Shown one piece after another: positions 38,862 to 49,871 of a DNA stretch of 64,000 bases. The stretch covers positions 1 through 64,000 of the forward strand of contig JAPPBY010000035.1 of assembly GCA_026702615.1 (NCBI GenBank). Direction: 5' to 3'. Both the position numbers and the translations under genes were made by a program. The DNA comes from Chloroflexota bacterium. GTDB lineage: Bacteria; Chloroflexota; Dehalococcoidia; Tepidiformales; Tepidiformaceae. Position 1 is the stretch's first letter; the number at the start of each line of letters is the position of its first letter. Below the pieces are notes generated by a model. That model saw nothing but the letters and a program-made list of their open reading frames with translations. It searched no databases and had not been told where the DNA came from.

Positions 38862-39490
38862 GCTGCCTCGCGTACCCACTCGGCGAAGTTCGCGTAGATC
38901 GCCAGACCCGCCTCGCCGCTCTTCTCGGGGTGGAACTGCGTCGCGACCATGTTCTCCCGGGCCAGCACGCTCGGGAAGGTCAGCCCGTACGTCGTCTCCC
39001 CCAGCGCCAGGTCGGGGTCGGCCGGGTCCGGGTAGAAGCTGTGCACGAAGTAGAAGTACGACCCGCTCGCGATGCCCGAAGTGATGCGGTGCTCGCGCAG
39101 CCACCTCACCTGGTTCCAGCCCATGTGCGGCACCTTCAGGTGGTCGAAACCGAAGTGCCTCACGTTCCCCGGCAGCAGACCCAGGCACTCCTGCCCGCCG
39201 CCCTCATCGGAGTGCTCGAGCAGGGCCTGCAGCCCCATGCACACGCCCAGGAACGGTCGTCCCGAGGCGACGTACTCGCGGAGCGGCTCGGTCAGGTCGC
39301 GCTCCCCGAGCTTCGCCATCGTGTCCGAGGCCGCTCCCACACCCGGCAGGATGACGCCGTCCGCTCGCGCCAGGTCTGCCCAATCGGCCGTGATAGTTGC
39401 ATCGACGCCGACGTGCGCGAGCGCCCGCTCGACGCTGCGCAGGTTGCCCGCGTCGTAGTCCACCACGACAAGGAAGGGGTTGGCGGCCAT
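38858..39490 (-). CDS. hisH: Imidazole glycerol phosphate synthase, glutaminase subunit
   Basis: 210 residues, class I glutamine amidotransferase. Catalytic triad: Cys in FLGVCMGLQALLE, His and Glu in TQFHPEKSG; PGVGAASDTMAKL forms the oxyanion region. Supplies ammonia to HisF. First gene of hisH-hisA-hisF-hisI-ribD_C, all tightly packed. A CACACT sequence ending 6 nt before the ATG could be a weak -10 box. Confidence 0.94.
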   Translation of the reverse strand: MAANPFLVVVDYDAGNLRSVERALAHVGVDATITADWADLARADGVILPGVGAASDTMAKLGERDLTEPLREYVASGRPFLGVCMGLQALLEHSDEGGGQECLGLLPGNVRHFGFDHLKVPHMGWNQVRWLREHRITSGIASGSYFYFVHSFYPDPADPDLALGETTYGLTFPSVLARENMVATQFHPEKSGEAGLAIYANFAEWVREAA

Positions 39491-39492
39491 GA

Positions 39493-41892
<2,400 letters not shown>

Positions 41893-41926
41893 CCCGAAGC
41901 CCCCAACCCGCGACAATGGCGCGGCG

Positions 41927-42739
41927 ATGAGCGACGCCGGGCCCCGGGACACTTACACGCACGGCCACCACGCATCCGTCGTGTCCCAGCACAGTCGCCG
42001 TACCGCCGAGGAGGCGGCAGCCTTCCTTATCCCGAGACTGCGCCCCGGGATGCGCCTGCTCGACGTGGGCTGCGGCCCCGGCTCGATCACCGCAGGGCTC
42101 GTGAAATACGTGGAGCCCGGCGAGGTCGTCGGCATCGATGCCGAGCCCGGGGTTCTCGAGACCGCGCGCGAGATGGTGGGCGACACTCCAAACCTCAGCT
42201 TCGAGGAAGGCAGCGTCTACGCCCTCCCCTACGAGGATGACTCGTTCGACGTCGCCTATGCCCATCAGCTCATGCAGCACCTCGCCGACCCCGCCGCCGC
42301 CCTCCGCGAGATGCGCCGCGTCGTGCGCCCCGGCGGTTTCGTCGCCGCCCGCGACTCCGACTACCAGACCATGATCTGCCACCCCCGCACCGAGGGCATC
42401 GAGGAGTGGCGAGCCCTCTACACCGAGGTCGTCCGCCGCAACGGCGCCGACGCCAACGCCGGCCGCCGCATCCCCTCCTGGTTCGCCCGCGCCGGCCTCG
42501 ACCAGGTCGACGTCACGACCACCGTGGCGATGATGCGTGACCCCGCCGAGGTGCTGAACTGGGGCGATTCCTGGGCCGAGCGCGTGACCACATCCGCCCT
42601 CGCCGAGCAGGCGCTCGCCTACGGCCTCGCCACCCGCGACGACCTTGAGCGGATCGCCGGCGCCTGGCGCGCCTGGGCGCGCCACGACGAGGCGCTCTTT
42701 CTCTTTGTCCACGTCGAGGGGCTGGCCGCTGTTTCCTGA
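41927..42739 (+). CDS. SAM-dependent class I methyltransferase
   Basis: About 270 residues from the ATG at 41927. SAM-binding motif I LLDVGCGPGSITAGL, the acidic residue in VVGIDAEPG, motif in DSFDVAYAHQLMQHLADP and RVVRPGGFVAARDSD. This is the UbiE/Methyltransf_11-like fold. The substrate is unknown; the N-terminal TYTHGHHASVVSQHSRRTAEE is common to a group of uncharacterised small-molecule methyltransferases. It stands between ligA and mreB with no obvious partner. Confidence 0.83.
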   Translation: MSDAGPRDTYTHGHHASVVSQHSRRTAEEAAAFLIPRLRPGMRLLDVGCGPGSITAGLVKYVEPGEVVGIDAEPGVLETAREMVGDTPNLSFEEGSVYALPYEDDSFDVAYAHQLMQHLADPAAALREMRRVVRPGGFVAARDSDYQTMICHPRTEGIEEWRALYTEVVRRNGADANAGRRIPSWFARAGLDQVDVTTTVAMMRDPAEVLNWGDSWAERVTTSALAEQALAYGLATRDDLERIAGAWRAWARHDEALFLFVHVEGLAAVS

Positions 42740-42775
42740 CCCTGCCTCGCTGCCGGTGCGCTGGCCCCGCTGCCC

Positions 42776-42781
42776 TATACT
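42776..42781 (+). promoter_or_regulatory. Candidate -10 box of the mreBCD-mrdA-rodA operon
   Basis: TATACT about 58 nt upstream of the mreB TTG start, a near-consensus -10 sequence in otherwise GC-rich DNA. Confidence 0.45.
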
Positions 42782-42839
42782 GAACTCAGGCTCTTAACTC
42801 GCGAACGCAGGTCTGGCCTGCAGCAGGACCGGTCCCCCT

Positions 42840-43901
42840 TTGGCAAATCTCGGCCCCTTCTCGCGCCTCTTCGGTTTCCTGTCCCACGACATCGCTATCG
42901 ACCTGGGGACGGCGAACACGCTCGTCATGGTCCGGGGGCGGGGCATCGTCATCATCGAGCCCTCGATCGTCGCCATCGACCGCACCTCCAAGCGCATTCT
43001 CGCCATCGGCGAGGAGGCGCAGCGCATGGTCGGCCGGACCCCCGCCAACATCGTCGCCGTCCGCCCCCTGCGCGACGGCGTCATCTCCGACTTCGAGGTC
43101 ACGGAACGGATGCTCAGCTACTTCATCCGCGCCGTTCAGGACCGTTCCTTCCTCGCCCAGCCCCGCGTCGTCATCGGCATTCCCAGCGGCGTCACGGAGG
43201 TTGAGAAGCGCGCCGTTCACGACGCCGCTCTCAGTGCGGGCGCCCGCTCCTGCTTCCTCATTGAGGAGCCCCTCGCCGCCGCCATCGGCTCCGGCCTTCC
43301 CGTCATGGAGGCGTCCGGGTGCATGGTCGTCGACATCGGTGGCGGCACCACTGAAGTCGCCGTCATCTCCCTCGGCGGCATGGTCGTCAGCCGCTCCATC
43401 CGCGTCGCTGGCGACGAGATGGACCGCAGCATCGTCGCCTATGCCCGCCAGGTGCATAACCTCCTCATCGGGGAGCGCACCGCCGAGGAGGTGAAGAAAC
43501 TCGCGGGCTCCGCTTCGCCGCTCGACACCGAGGAGTCCGTGACCCTCCGTGGCCGCGACCAGGCGACGGGCCTTCCCAAGGCCGTCGATGTCAGCACCAT
43601 CGAGCTGCGCGATGCCCTCGCCGGTTCGGTCGGCCAGATCGTCGAGTCAGTCCGGTCCTCCATCGAGGTCACGCCGCCCGAGCTCGTCAGCGACCTCATG
43701 GCGCACGGCATCGCTCTCGCCGGGGGTGGCGCGCTGCTCCGGGGCCTCGACCGCCGTATCAGCCAGGAGACCCGCTTTCCCGTCTACGTCTCCGAGGATC
43801 CCCTGCTCTGCGTGGTCCGCGGCGCCGGCGCGATTTTCGACGAGATCGAAGCGAGCAGCACGGTCGAGCAGCAGTTCGACTCGGGAAGGGCGCGGCGGTA
43901 G
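42840..43901 (+). CDS. mreB: Rod shape-determining protein MreB
   Basis: 353 residues, bacterial actin. Phosphate-1 loop AIDLGTANTLVMVRGRGIV, phosphate-2 VVDIGGGTTEVAVISLGG, adenosine motif GIALAGGGALLRGLD. Polymerises along the inner membrane and guides the elongasome. The start is probably the TTG at 42840, since family homology begins at FGFLSHDIAIDLG and no ATG lies upstream. First gene of mreB-mreC-mreD-mrdA-rodA, so the cell is probably rod-shaped or filamentous with peptidoglycan. Confidence 0.95.
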   Translation: MANLGPFSRLFGFLSHDIAIDLGTANTLVMVRGRGIVIIEPSIVAIDRTSKRILAIGEEAQRMVGRTPANIVAVRPLRDGVISDFEVTERMLSYFIRAVQDRSFLAQPRVVIGIPSGVTEVEKRAVHDAALSAGARSCFLIEEPLAAAIGSGLPVMEASGCMVVDIGGGTTEVAVISLGGMVVSRSIRVAGDEMDRSIVAYARQVHNLLIGERTAEEVKKLAGSASPLDTEESVTLRGRDQATGLPKAVDVSTIELRDALAGSVGQIVESVRSSIEVTPPELVSDLMAHGIALAGGGALLRGLDRRISQETRFPVYVSEDPLLCVVRGAGAIFDEIEASSTVEQQFDSGRARR

Positions 43902-43919
43902 CCTCGAAACGGTCGCCGC

Positions 43920-44744
43920 ATGCTGATCTTCAGTCGGTACAGCTACTGGGTCGGGGCCATGGTCGCCCTTGCTGTTCTGCTGGCGGTCGTGGGGCGCGCC
44001 GGCCTGCTCGATCCCGTCCAGGATGTCTTCCTGCGGGCTACTGGCCCCCTCGAGGAAGGAACCTCTTCGGTCTTCAGTCCCGTCGCCAGCTTCTTCAGCG
44101 ATGTTGGCAGCATCGACCGGCTGCAGGAGGAAAACCGCCGCCTCCTCAGTGAGAACGAGACCCTGCGCAACCAGAACGCCGCCCTGCGCGCCGACAGCCT
44201 TCGACTCGCCGAGCTCGAGGAGGCCCTGGGCGTCGTCACGGCCGACCCTTCCGCCGAGCGGCTCGCGGCGGGAGTCCTCAGCCGCATCCAGGGCCCGCTC
44301 ACGCGCGAGCTTCGCATCGATCGAGGGACCAACCACGGCGTGGTCGAGGGCAATCCCGTCCTTTCCGTGCAGGGAACGCTCATCGGGACGGTGACCGAAG
44401 CCCTGCCGTCGAGCTCGTTCGTGCGTCTCCTCACCGATAGCCGCAGCAGCGTCGCCGCCCAGGTCCGGGGAAGCCCTGCCGACGGTATCGCCAAGGGGAA
44501 TGGCGGCGCCCTCAACTTCGAGCTGGTGGAGGGCGACGTGAACATCGGCGACACGATCGTCACCTCCGGCCTCGGGGGGACCTATCCGCCGGACATCCCG
44601 ATCGGCGAGGTGACCGACATCCTCGGCGACACGCAGGATCCCTTCCCCACCGTCCGCCTCCAGACCACGGTCCGTATCTCCACAACCCGCACCGTCCTCG
44701 TCATGACCAGCTTCACGCCGGCCCGCTTCCAGGTGGACGAGTGA
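43920..44744 (+). CDS. mreC: Rod shape-determining protein MreC
   Basis: 274 residues. N-terminal membrane helix (GAMVALAVLLAVVGRAGLL), coiled coil at ~60-105 (IDRLQEENRRLLSENETLR), then the two beta-barrel periplasmic domains (GVLSRIQGPLTRELRIDRG, GTLIGTVTEALPSSSFVRLL, GDTIVTSGLGGTYPPDIPIG). Scaffold that links MreB to PBP2. It overlaps mreD at the stop codon. Confidence 0.9.
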   Translation: MLIFSRYSYWVGAMVALAVLLAVVGRAGLLDPVQDVFLRATGPLEEGTSSVFSPVASFFSDVGSIDRLQEENRRLLSENETLRNQNAALRADSLRLAELEEALGVVTADPSAERLAAGVLSRIQGPLTRELRIDRGTNHGVVEGNPVLSVQGTLIGTVTEALPSSSFVRLLTDSRSSVAAQVRGSPADGIAKGNGGALNFELVEGDVNIGDTIVTSGLGGTYPPDIPIGEVTDILGDTQDPFPTVRLQTTVRISTTRTVLVMTSFTPARFQVDE

Positions 44745-45265
44745 TGCGCATGCTGCTGACGGTCGTCCTTTTGCTGGCGACCATGCTCGCTCAGGTCGCG
44801 ATCGCGCCGCTCTTCCCTTTCCTCGGCGCCGTCGTCGAGTTGCCGGTCGTCGTGCTGCTGCTGCTGGCCGTGTTCGCCGGCCCCCACGCCGTCATGATCG
44901 GCCTCCCCATCCTCGTCCTCTTCCTCGGCTTTTCCACGAATGTTGCGTTCGAGTGGCTCGTGGTCGCCTACCTGCCCCTCCTGCCCTGCGCCGCCTGGAT
45001 TCAGCGCCACCGGGAAATCCCCCAGACCCCGTACGCCCTCGTGCTCGTCATGGTGATCGCCGCCGGAATCTGGGCGCGGGCTGTCTTGTCGGTCGTGGCC
45101 ATGACGTCCGGCGCAAGCCTGGCCGTCGGCCCCCTCGTGACCGACATCCTCCTCACCGGCGTCGTGCTTGATGCGGCCGTCGTGTCGGTCGTCTACGCCC
45201 TCTGCCGGTGGGTCGGCTGGCCGGTGCGCTCCCTCGATCTGGAGCAGGCAGGGTTTGAGCCGTGA
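44744..45265 (+). CDS. mreD: Rod shape-determining protein MreD
   Basis: About 173 residues, nearly all hydrophobic, with five predicted membrane helices (LLTVVLLLATMLAQVAIAPL, LPVVVLLLLAVFAGPHAV, VLVMVIAAGIWARAVLSVVA and others). Identification rests on membrane character and position between mreC and mrdA, plus length. The start is ATG 44744 inside the mreC stop, or the GTG directly before it. The GTG of mrdA overlaps its stop. Confidence 0.82.
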   Translation: MRMLLTVVLLLATMLAQVAIAPLFPFLGAVVELPVVVLLLLAVFAGPHAVMIGLPILVLFLGFSTNVAFEWLVVAYLPLLPCAAWIQRHREIPQTPYALVLVMVIAAGIWARAVLSVVAMTSGASLAVGPLVTDILLTGVVLDAAVVSVVYALCRWVGWPVRSLDLEQAGFEP

Positions 45266-47169
45266 GCGCCATCGGCGACCGCCGCGTCGACCCCGGGCTG
45301 AGCCGCAACCGCCCCCACGGCAACGTGGGCGTCCTGCGCATCGCCGTCGTCGTCCTCTTCCTTGTCCTTGGCGCCCGCCTCGTCCAGATGCAGCTCGTCG
45401 ACGGCGCCGATTACGCCGAGCGCTCGGACCTCAACCGCATCATCGTCGAGAGCGTTTCCCCCACCCGCGGCCTCATCTTCGACCGCAACGGGCAGCCCCT
45501 CGTGCAGAACAGCGGCTCCTTCACCGCGCTCATCACCCCCGGCTTCCTCCCCGACGACCCCGGAAGCCGCTACCGCCTCTACCTGTACCTCGAGGACCTG
45601 CTCGGCATCCCCGCCCTCCAGATCGAGGAAGCCGTTACCGCCGCGGAGGAGCGCGGCCAGCGCGACCTTCCCCTCCCCATCGCCCGCGCCCTCGACCGGG
45701 AGACTGCGCTCATGCTCGAGCAGGTCGCGGCCGACCTCCCCGGCGTCACCCTCTCCGTCGAGCCGCGGCGCGTCTATCCCGGTGGTCCCGAGTTCAGCCA
45801 CATCCTCGGGTATGTCGGCCCCCAGTCCCCCGACGAGTGGCGCGTGCTCCAGGAAGACGGCTACGCCTACAACGAGGTCGTCGGCAAGGTCGGCGTCGAG
45901 GCCCGCTACGAGGCCGCCCTGCGCGGGACCCCGGGCACGTCCATTACCGAGGTCGACGCCCAGGGCGAACTCATTACCACTATCGAACGCACGGACCCGG
46001 AGGGGGGCCGCGGCATCCTCCTCTCCATCGACTCCGACCTGCAGCGTTACGTGTACGAGCTCCTTATCAACACGATGGGCGAAGCCACCACCGCCGCCGC
46101 CGTCGTCATGAGCCCGGTCACCGGCGAGATCTACGCCATCGTGTCGGTCCCCACCTACGACAACAACATCTTCTCCCTGCCCGATCCGGCCGAGGAGTAC
46201 CAGGCCCTCCTGGACGACCCCCGCATCCCCCTCCTCCACCAGGCCCTCAGTCCCATCGCCCCCGGCTCGACGTTCAAGATCATCACCGCCGCCGCTGCCC
46301 TCCAGGAGGGCAACGTCACGCGCTACACGCGGCGCGACGTCGATAGCAGCGTGCTCGAGTTCATTGGCGAAGACGGTCAGCCCTACTACTTCTACGACTG
46401 GCGCGTCCATGGCGACATCGACCTCGTCGAGGCCATCTCCTGGTCGTCCAACATCTACTTCTACATGGCCTCCTGCGGGATTCCCCAGGAGGGAATCGCG
46501 GGACTCGGGTCTAACACCGAGCAGTCGGCCATCGTCCTCGGCTACTACGCCCGCAGCTTCGGCCTCGGCCAGGTCACCGGTCTCGATATCGCCAGCACGG
46601 AGTCACCCGGCGTCATTCCCAGCCCCGAGTGGAAGCGCCGCGTCCGCAGCGGTCCCCTCTTCAACCCCGAGGACCGCGACTGGTATCTCGCCGACACCTG
46701 CTTCATGGGCATTGGCCAGGGCGATGTCACGGCCACGCCCCTGCAGATCGCCGTCGCCACTGCCGCCATCGCCAACGGCGGCTACCTCCTTGAGCCCTAT
46801 GTGACGCGGCAGATTCTCGGCTCCGATGGAACGCTCCTCTCGACCACCGAGCCGTCGCGGGAGCGCGTTCCGGTCGACGAGGAGCACCTCGCCGTCATCC
46901 GCCAGGGGATGCGCCAGTCCGTCATCGATGGCGCCGCCCGCCTCGCGGCCCTTCCTGACACCCTCGTCGCCGGCAAGACCGGGACCGCCGAGTTCGTCGA
47001 CCCCGAGGACGGTGAGACCAAGGACCGCGCCTGGTTCACCGGCTTCGCCCCGTACCACAATCCCCAGGTCGTCGTGACTGTCTTCTACGACCTCGGCGTG
47101 GGCGGCACCAAGGCCGCGCCCACCGCTGCCGACATCATGGGCTACTTCCTGGAGAACGTTGAACCATGA
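45262..47169 (+). CDS. mrdA: Penicillin-binding protein 2 (elongasome transpeptidase)
   Basis: 635 residues. One N-terminal membrane anchor (VGVLRIAVVVLFLVLGARL), a pedestal/dimerisation domain (SPTRGLIFDRNGQPLVQN), and the transpeptidase domain with SxxK in APGSTFKIITA, SxN in WSSNIYFYMAS and KTG in AGKTGTAEF. It crosslinks peptidoglycan during cell elongation with RodA. Overlaps both mreD and rodA by 4 bp. Confidence 0.94.
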   Translation: MSAIGDRRVDPGLSRNRPHGNVGVLRIAVVVLFLVLGARLVQMQLVDGADYAERSDLNRIIVESVSPTRGLIFDRNGQPLVQNSGSFTALITPGFLPDDPGSRYRLYLYLEDLLGIPALQIEEAVTAAEERGQRDLPLPIARALDRETALMLEQVAADLPGVTLSVEPRRVYPGGPEFSHILGYVGPQSPDEWRVLQEDGYAYNEVVGKVGVEARYEAALRGTPGTSITEVDAQGELITTIERTDPEGGRGILLSIDSDLQRYVYELLINTMGEATTAAAVVMSPVTGEIYAIVSVPTYDNNIFSLPDPAEEYQALLDDPRIPLLHQALSPIAPGSTFKIITAAAALQEGNVTRYTRRDVDSSVLEFIGEDGQPYYFYDWRVHGDIDLVEAISWSSNIYFYMASCGIPQEGIAGLGSNTEQSAIVLGYYARSFGLGQVTGLDIASTESPGVIPSPEWKRRVRSGPLFNPEDRDWYLADTCFMGIGQGDVTATPLQIAVATAAIANGGYLLEPYVTRQILGSDGTLLSTTEPSRERVPVDEEHLAVIRQGMRQSVIDGAARLAALPDTLVAGKTGTAEFVDPEDGETKDRAWFTGFAPYHNPQVVVTVFYDLGVGGTKAAPTAADIMGYFLENVEP

Positions 47170-48302
47170 GCCGTTTCGGGGTCGAAGGGTCACTCCGCGC
47201 ATGGGACCGCTTCGATGCGATCCTTGCCCTGACCGCGCTCGCGCTCGTCGGTTACGGCCTCGTGCTCATCTACAGCGGCAGCCTCGGGTCCTACGACGGC
47301 CCCACCGCCAGCCTCGAGAATCCTGTCGTCCGGCAGGGCCTCTTCGCCCTCATCGCCATCGGCGCGATGTTCATCATCTCCCGCTTCGATTACCACGTGC
47401 TCCTGCACTACGCCTGGTGGCTCTACGGCGCCTCCATCCTCCTCCTGCTCGTCCTCATCCCCATCGGCCAGACGGACTTCGGCTCGACGCGCTGGTTCGC
47501 CCTTGGCCCCATCCAGTTCCAGCCCTCCGAGTTCGCCAAGATCGCCACCATCCTCCTGCTCGCCCGCTTCCTCAGCGAGCAGGGCGGCGATGCCCGGGAC
47601 CTGCGCGTGCTCGGCGGCTCGCTTGCCATCACCGCGCCCGTCCTGCTACTTGTCTTCATCCAGCCCGACCTCGGTACGACCATCATCTTCGCGGCCATCT
47701 GGCTCGGGATGGTCGTGGTCGCCGGCATCCAGCGGCGCCACATGCTCTTCTTCGGCGCCGTCTTCCTCGCCGTCCTCCCCTTCCTGTGGACCTTCACCGT
47801 GGCCGACTACCAGATCGAACGCATCTCCGTGCTCTTCGATGCGGAGGAGGACCCGCTCGATGCCGGCTACAACCCCATCCAGTCACAGATCGCCGTCGGC
47901 TCGGGACAGCTCCTCGGAAAGGGCCTCACAAACGGGGAACAGACCCAGCTCGACTTCCTCAAGGTCAAGACCAAGGACTTCATCTTCAGCGTCCTCGGAG
48001 AGGAGCTCGGCTTCGTCGGCGCGATGGCCCTCTTTGCGCTCTTCATCCTCTTATTGATGCGAGGGATACGCGCTGCCCAGATCGCGGGCGACATTCCCGG
48101 CCAGCTCATAGCCGCGGGCATCGTGATCACGATCCTCATGCAGGCCTACATCAACATCGCCGTCAACCTCAGCATCTTCCCCGTCACCGGCCTCCCCCTG
48201 CCCTTCGTAAGCCAGGGCGGAAGCTCCCTCCTCACCCTCTTCCTCGGCCTCGGCATCATCCAGAGCATCGTCATGCGCCACCGCGCCTACCGACAGTTCT
48301 GA
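47166..48302 (+). CDS. rodA: Peptidoglycan glycosyltransferase RodA (SEDS family)
   Basis: 378 residues with about ten membrane helices. SEDS signatures: TDFGSTRWFALGPIQFQPSE, FIQPDLGTT, the essential-Asp region QPDLG, and the C-terminal FPVTGLPLPFVSQGGSS. Polymerises lipid II into glycan strands as partner of PBP2. Last gene of the rod-shape operon; 42 bp separate its stop from the convergent P450 gene, with no evident terminator hairpin. Confidence 0.94.
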   Translation: MSRFGVEGSLRAWDRFDAILALTALALVGYGLVLIYSGSLGSYDGPTASLENPVVRQGLFALIAIGAMFIISRFDYHVLLHYAWWLYGASILLLLVLIPIGQTDFGSTRWFALGPIQFQPSEFAKIATILLLARFLSEQGGDARDLRVLGGSLAITAPVLLLVFIQPDLGTTIIFAAIWLGMVVVAGIQRRHMLFFGAVFLAVLPFLWTFTVADYQIERISVLFDAEEDPLDAGYNPIQSQIAVGSGQLLGKGLTNGEQTQLDFLKVKTKDFIFSVLGEELGFVGAMALFALFILLLMRGIRAAQIAGDIPGQLIAAGIVITILMQAYINIAVNLSIFPVTGLPLPFVSQGGSSLLTLFLGLGIIQSIVMRHRAYRQF

Positions 48303-48344
48303 CTTTCTGGACCGGAAGCGGCAGTTCGGGGGCGACCGGGTCGT

Positions 48345-49670
48345 TCAGTTGGCCGCTGGCTCAAACGTCACGTTCAGCTCAAGAAGCCCGAACATCCGGC
48401 CGGGAAGGTGCTTGAAGGTGTTCTTCCCGTCCGCCAGCCCAATCGACTCGAAACGATCGAGCCAGGCGTTCACCGCGATGTTCTGCTCCAGCCGGGAGAG
48501 TCCCGCTCCCGGGCAGTTCCGGGGCCCCTGCGAGAACGTGAGGTGACGGCCAGGGTTGGGCCGAGCGAGGTCGATGCTGTCGGCCTGCGGGAACGTGTCC
48601 TCGTCCCTGTTTCCGGCGCCGTAGCGAACGTGCAGCAGGGAGCCTGCTGGAATCGTCACGTCCTGGAACTCGACATCTTGCGCGGCCAGGCGGCTTGAAC
48701 TGCCCTGGGTCGGGGCGTACACGCGCAGGGCCTCTTCCACAAAGAAGCGGACCTTGCTTCGGTCGCGCTTGAGCTCTGCCCAGATAGCGGGTGTCTGGGC
48801 GAGGAGGAGCCACTCCGACGTCAACGCGAACTGCGTCGTCTCGTTGCCGCCGATGTGCATCCCGAATGCAACGGACACGATCTCGCCGTCCGTCAGCTTG
48901 CGTCCCTCGTACTCCACCTGGGTCAGGAACGAGAGCATGTCGTTCCCGGGATTGCGCCGCTTCTCGTCCGCCTGCTCCTTGAGGTACTGCTGGAACTCCA
49001 CGAGGGCCTGCGCGTTCTCGACCTCCTCGGCGGGCGGGAGCTCATCCCTGTGGTTGATGAAGTAGACGAAGCGGCGGACCTGCGCTTCCTCGAATGCCTT
49101 GAGTCTTGGCATGTCCTCGAGCGGCAGCCCGAGGATCGTCGTGATCACGCGCTGCGGGAGCGGCTGTGCGAACTCCCGGACCAGCTCCGCCTCGGTTCGG
49201 CTGTCCCAGCCGTCGAGAAGCGTGTCGACCTGGGACTGGATCATGTCCGCGTGTTGCTCGGCGCCCACCGGGCCAACCCACGGATCGGTGAGCTGCAGGC
49301 GGTGTTGTTTGTGCGACTCGAGGTCGGGGCGTAGCGACTGCCGCGCATCGGCCGGCGTCCCGTAGCCCGTCTCGCGGAAGATCTCCGCGGCCTCGTCGCT
49401 CGCCTGCCTGAGATCAGACGGAGGGAACGTCTCGGGGTCCCGGATGATGCGGGAGATGTCGGCGTATTTGGTGATTACATAAGCGTCTGTGCCGGGCAGC
49501 TTGCCGCCTCCCGGAATTTTCAGGACCGGCGCCTGCTCGTGGAGCAGGGAGTACGCCTCGTACCAGTGCTCCTGTGATCCGGGGGCGAAGAGGTCGACGT
49601 CCTCCACCTGCACCGGGCACGCCATCTCGGCGTTCAACATCTTCAGGTCGTGTGCTGACTGTGTGGACAT
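48345..49670 (-). CDS. Cytochrome P450
   Basis: 441 residues, soluble bacterial P450. I-helix oxygen-activation motif GMHIGGNETTQ, K-helix EEALR (ExxR), and canonical haem loop FSQGPRNCPGAG with the cysteine ligand. The N-terminus has no membrane anchor. Upstream GGAGG precedes the ATG. It diverges from a second P450 gene at 49872 and is more distant in sequence from the three other P450s in the window than those are from each other. No ferredoxin or ferredoxin reductase gene is nearby; the substrate is unknown. Confidence 0.92.
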   Translation of the reverse strand: MSTQSAHDLKMLNAEMACPVQVEDVDLFAPGSQEHWYEAYSLLHEQAPVLKIPGGGKLPGTDAYVITKYADISRIIRDPETFPPSDLRQASDEAAEIFRETGYGTPADARQSLRPDLESHKQHRLQLTDPWVGPVGAEQHADMIQSQVDTLLDGWDSRTEAELVREFAQPLPQRVITTILGLPLEDMPRLKAFEEAQVRRFVYFINHRDELPPAEEVENAQALVEFQQYLKEQADEKRRNPGNDMLSFLTQVEYEGRKLTDGEIVSVAFGMHIGGNETTQFALTSEWLLLAQTPAIWAELKRDRSKVRFFVEEALRVYAPTQGSSSRLAAQDVEFQDVTIPAGSLLHVRYGAGNRDEDTFPQADSIDLARPNPGRHLTFSQGPRNCPGAGLSRLEQNIAVNAWLDRFESIGLADGKNTFKHLPGRMFGLLELNVTFEPAAN

Positions 49671-49747
49671 GGCGCAGGCCTCCCTCCGCCTGGTTCGCTG
49701 CCGCTCGGACAGGCTTTCCTGGTGGAACCGCTGTAGCCCATTCTATG

Positions 49748-49757
49748 CCCCTAGGGG
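49748..49757. promoter_or_regulatory. Perfect palindrome in the divergent P450 spacer
   Basis: CCCCTAGGGG, 10 bp, lying next to a minus-strand TAGAAT (49740-49745) that could be the -10 box of the P450 gene at 48345. It could be an operator shared by the divergent P450 genes; a short palindrome can also occur by chance. Confidence 0.25.
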
Positions 49758-49871
49758 AGTGCTACTGGACAGTCCTGACTTCCAGGCAGGAGGACAGCAG
49801 GCCAGGCTCGCCCGGCGCACTCCCGGATGGCGCACACTATGCGGAGAACCGGAGCCCGGACGGGGGACACC

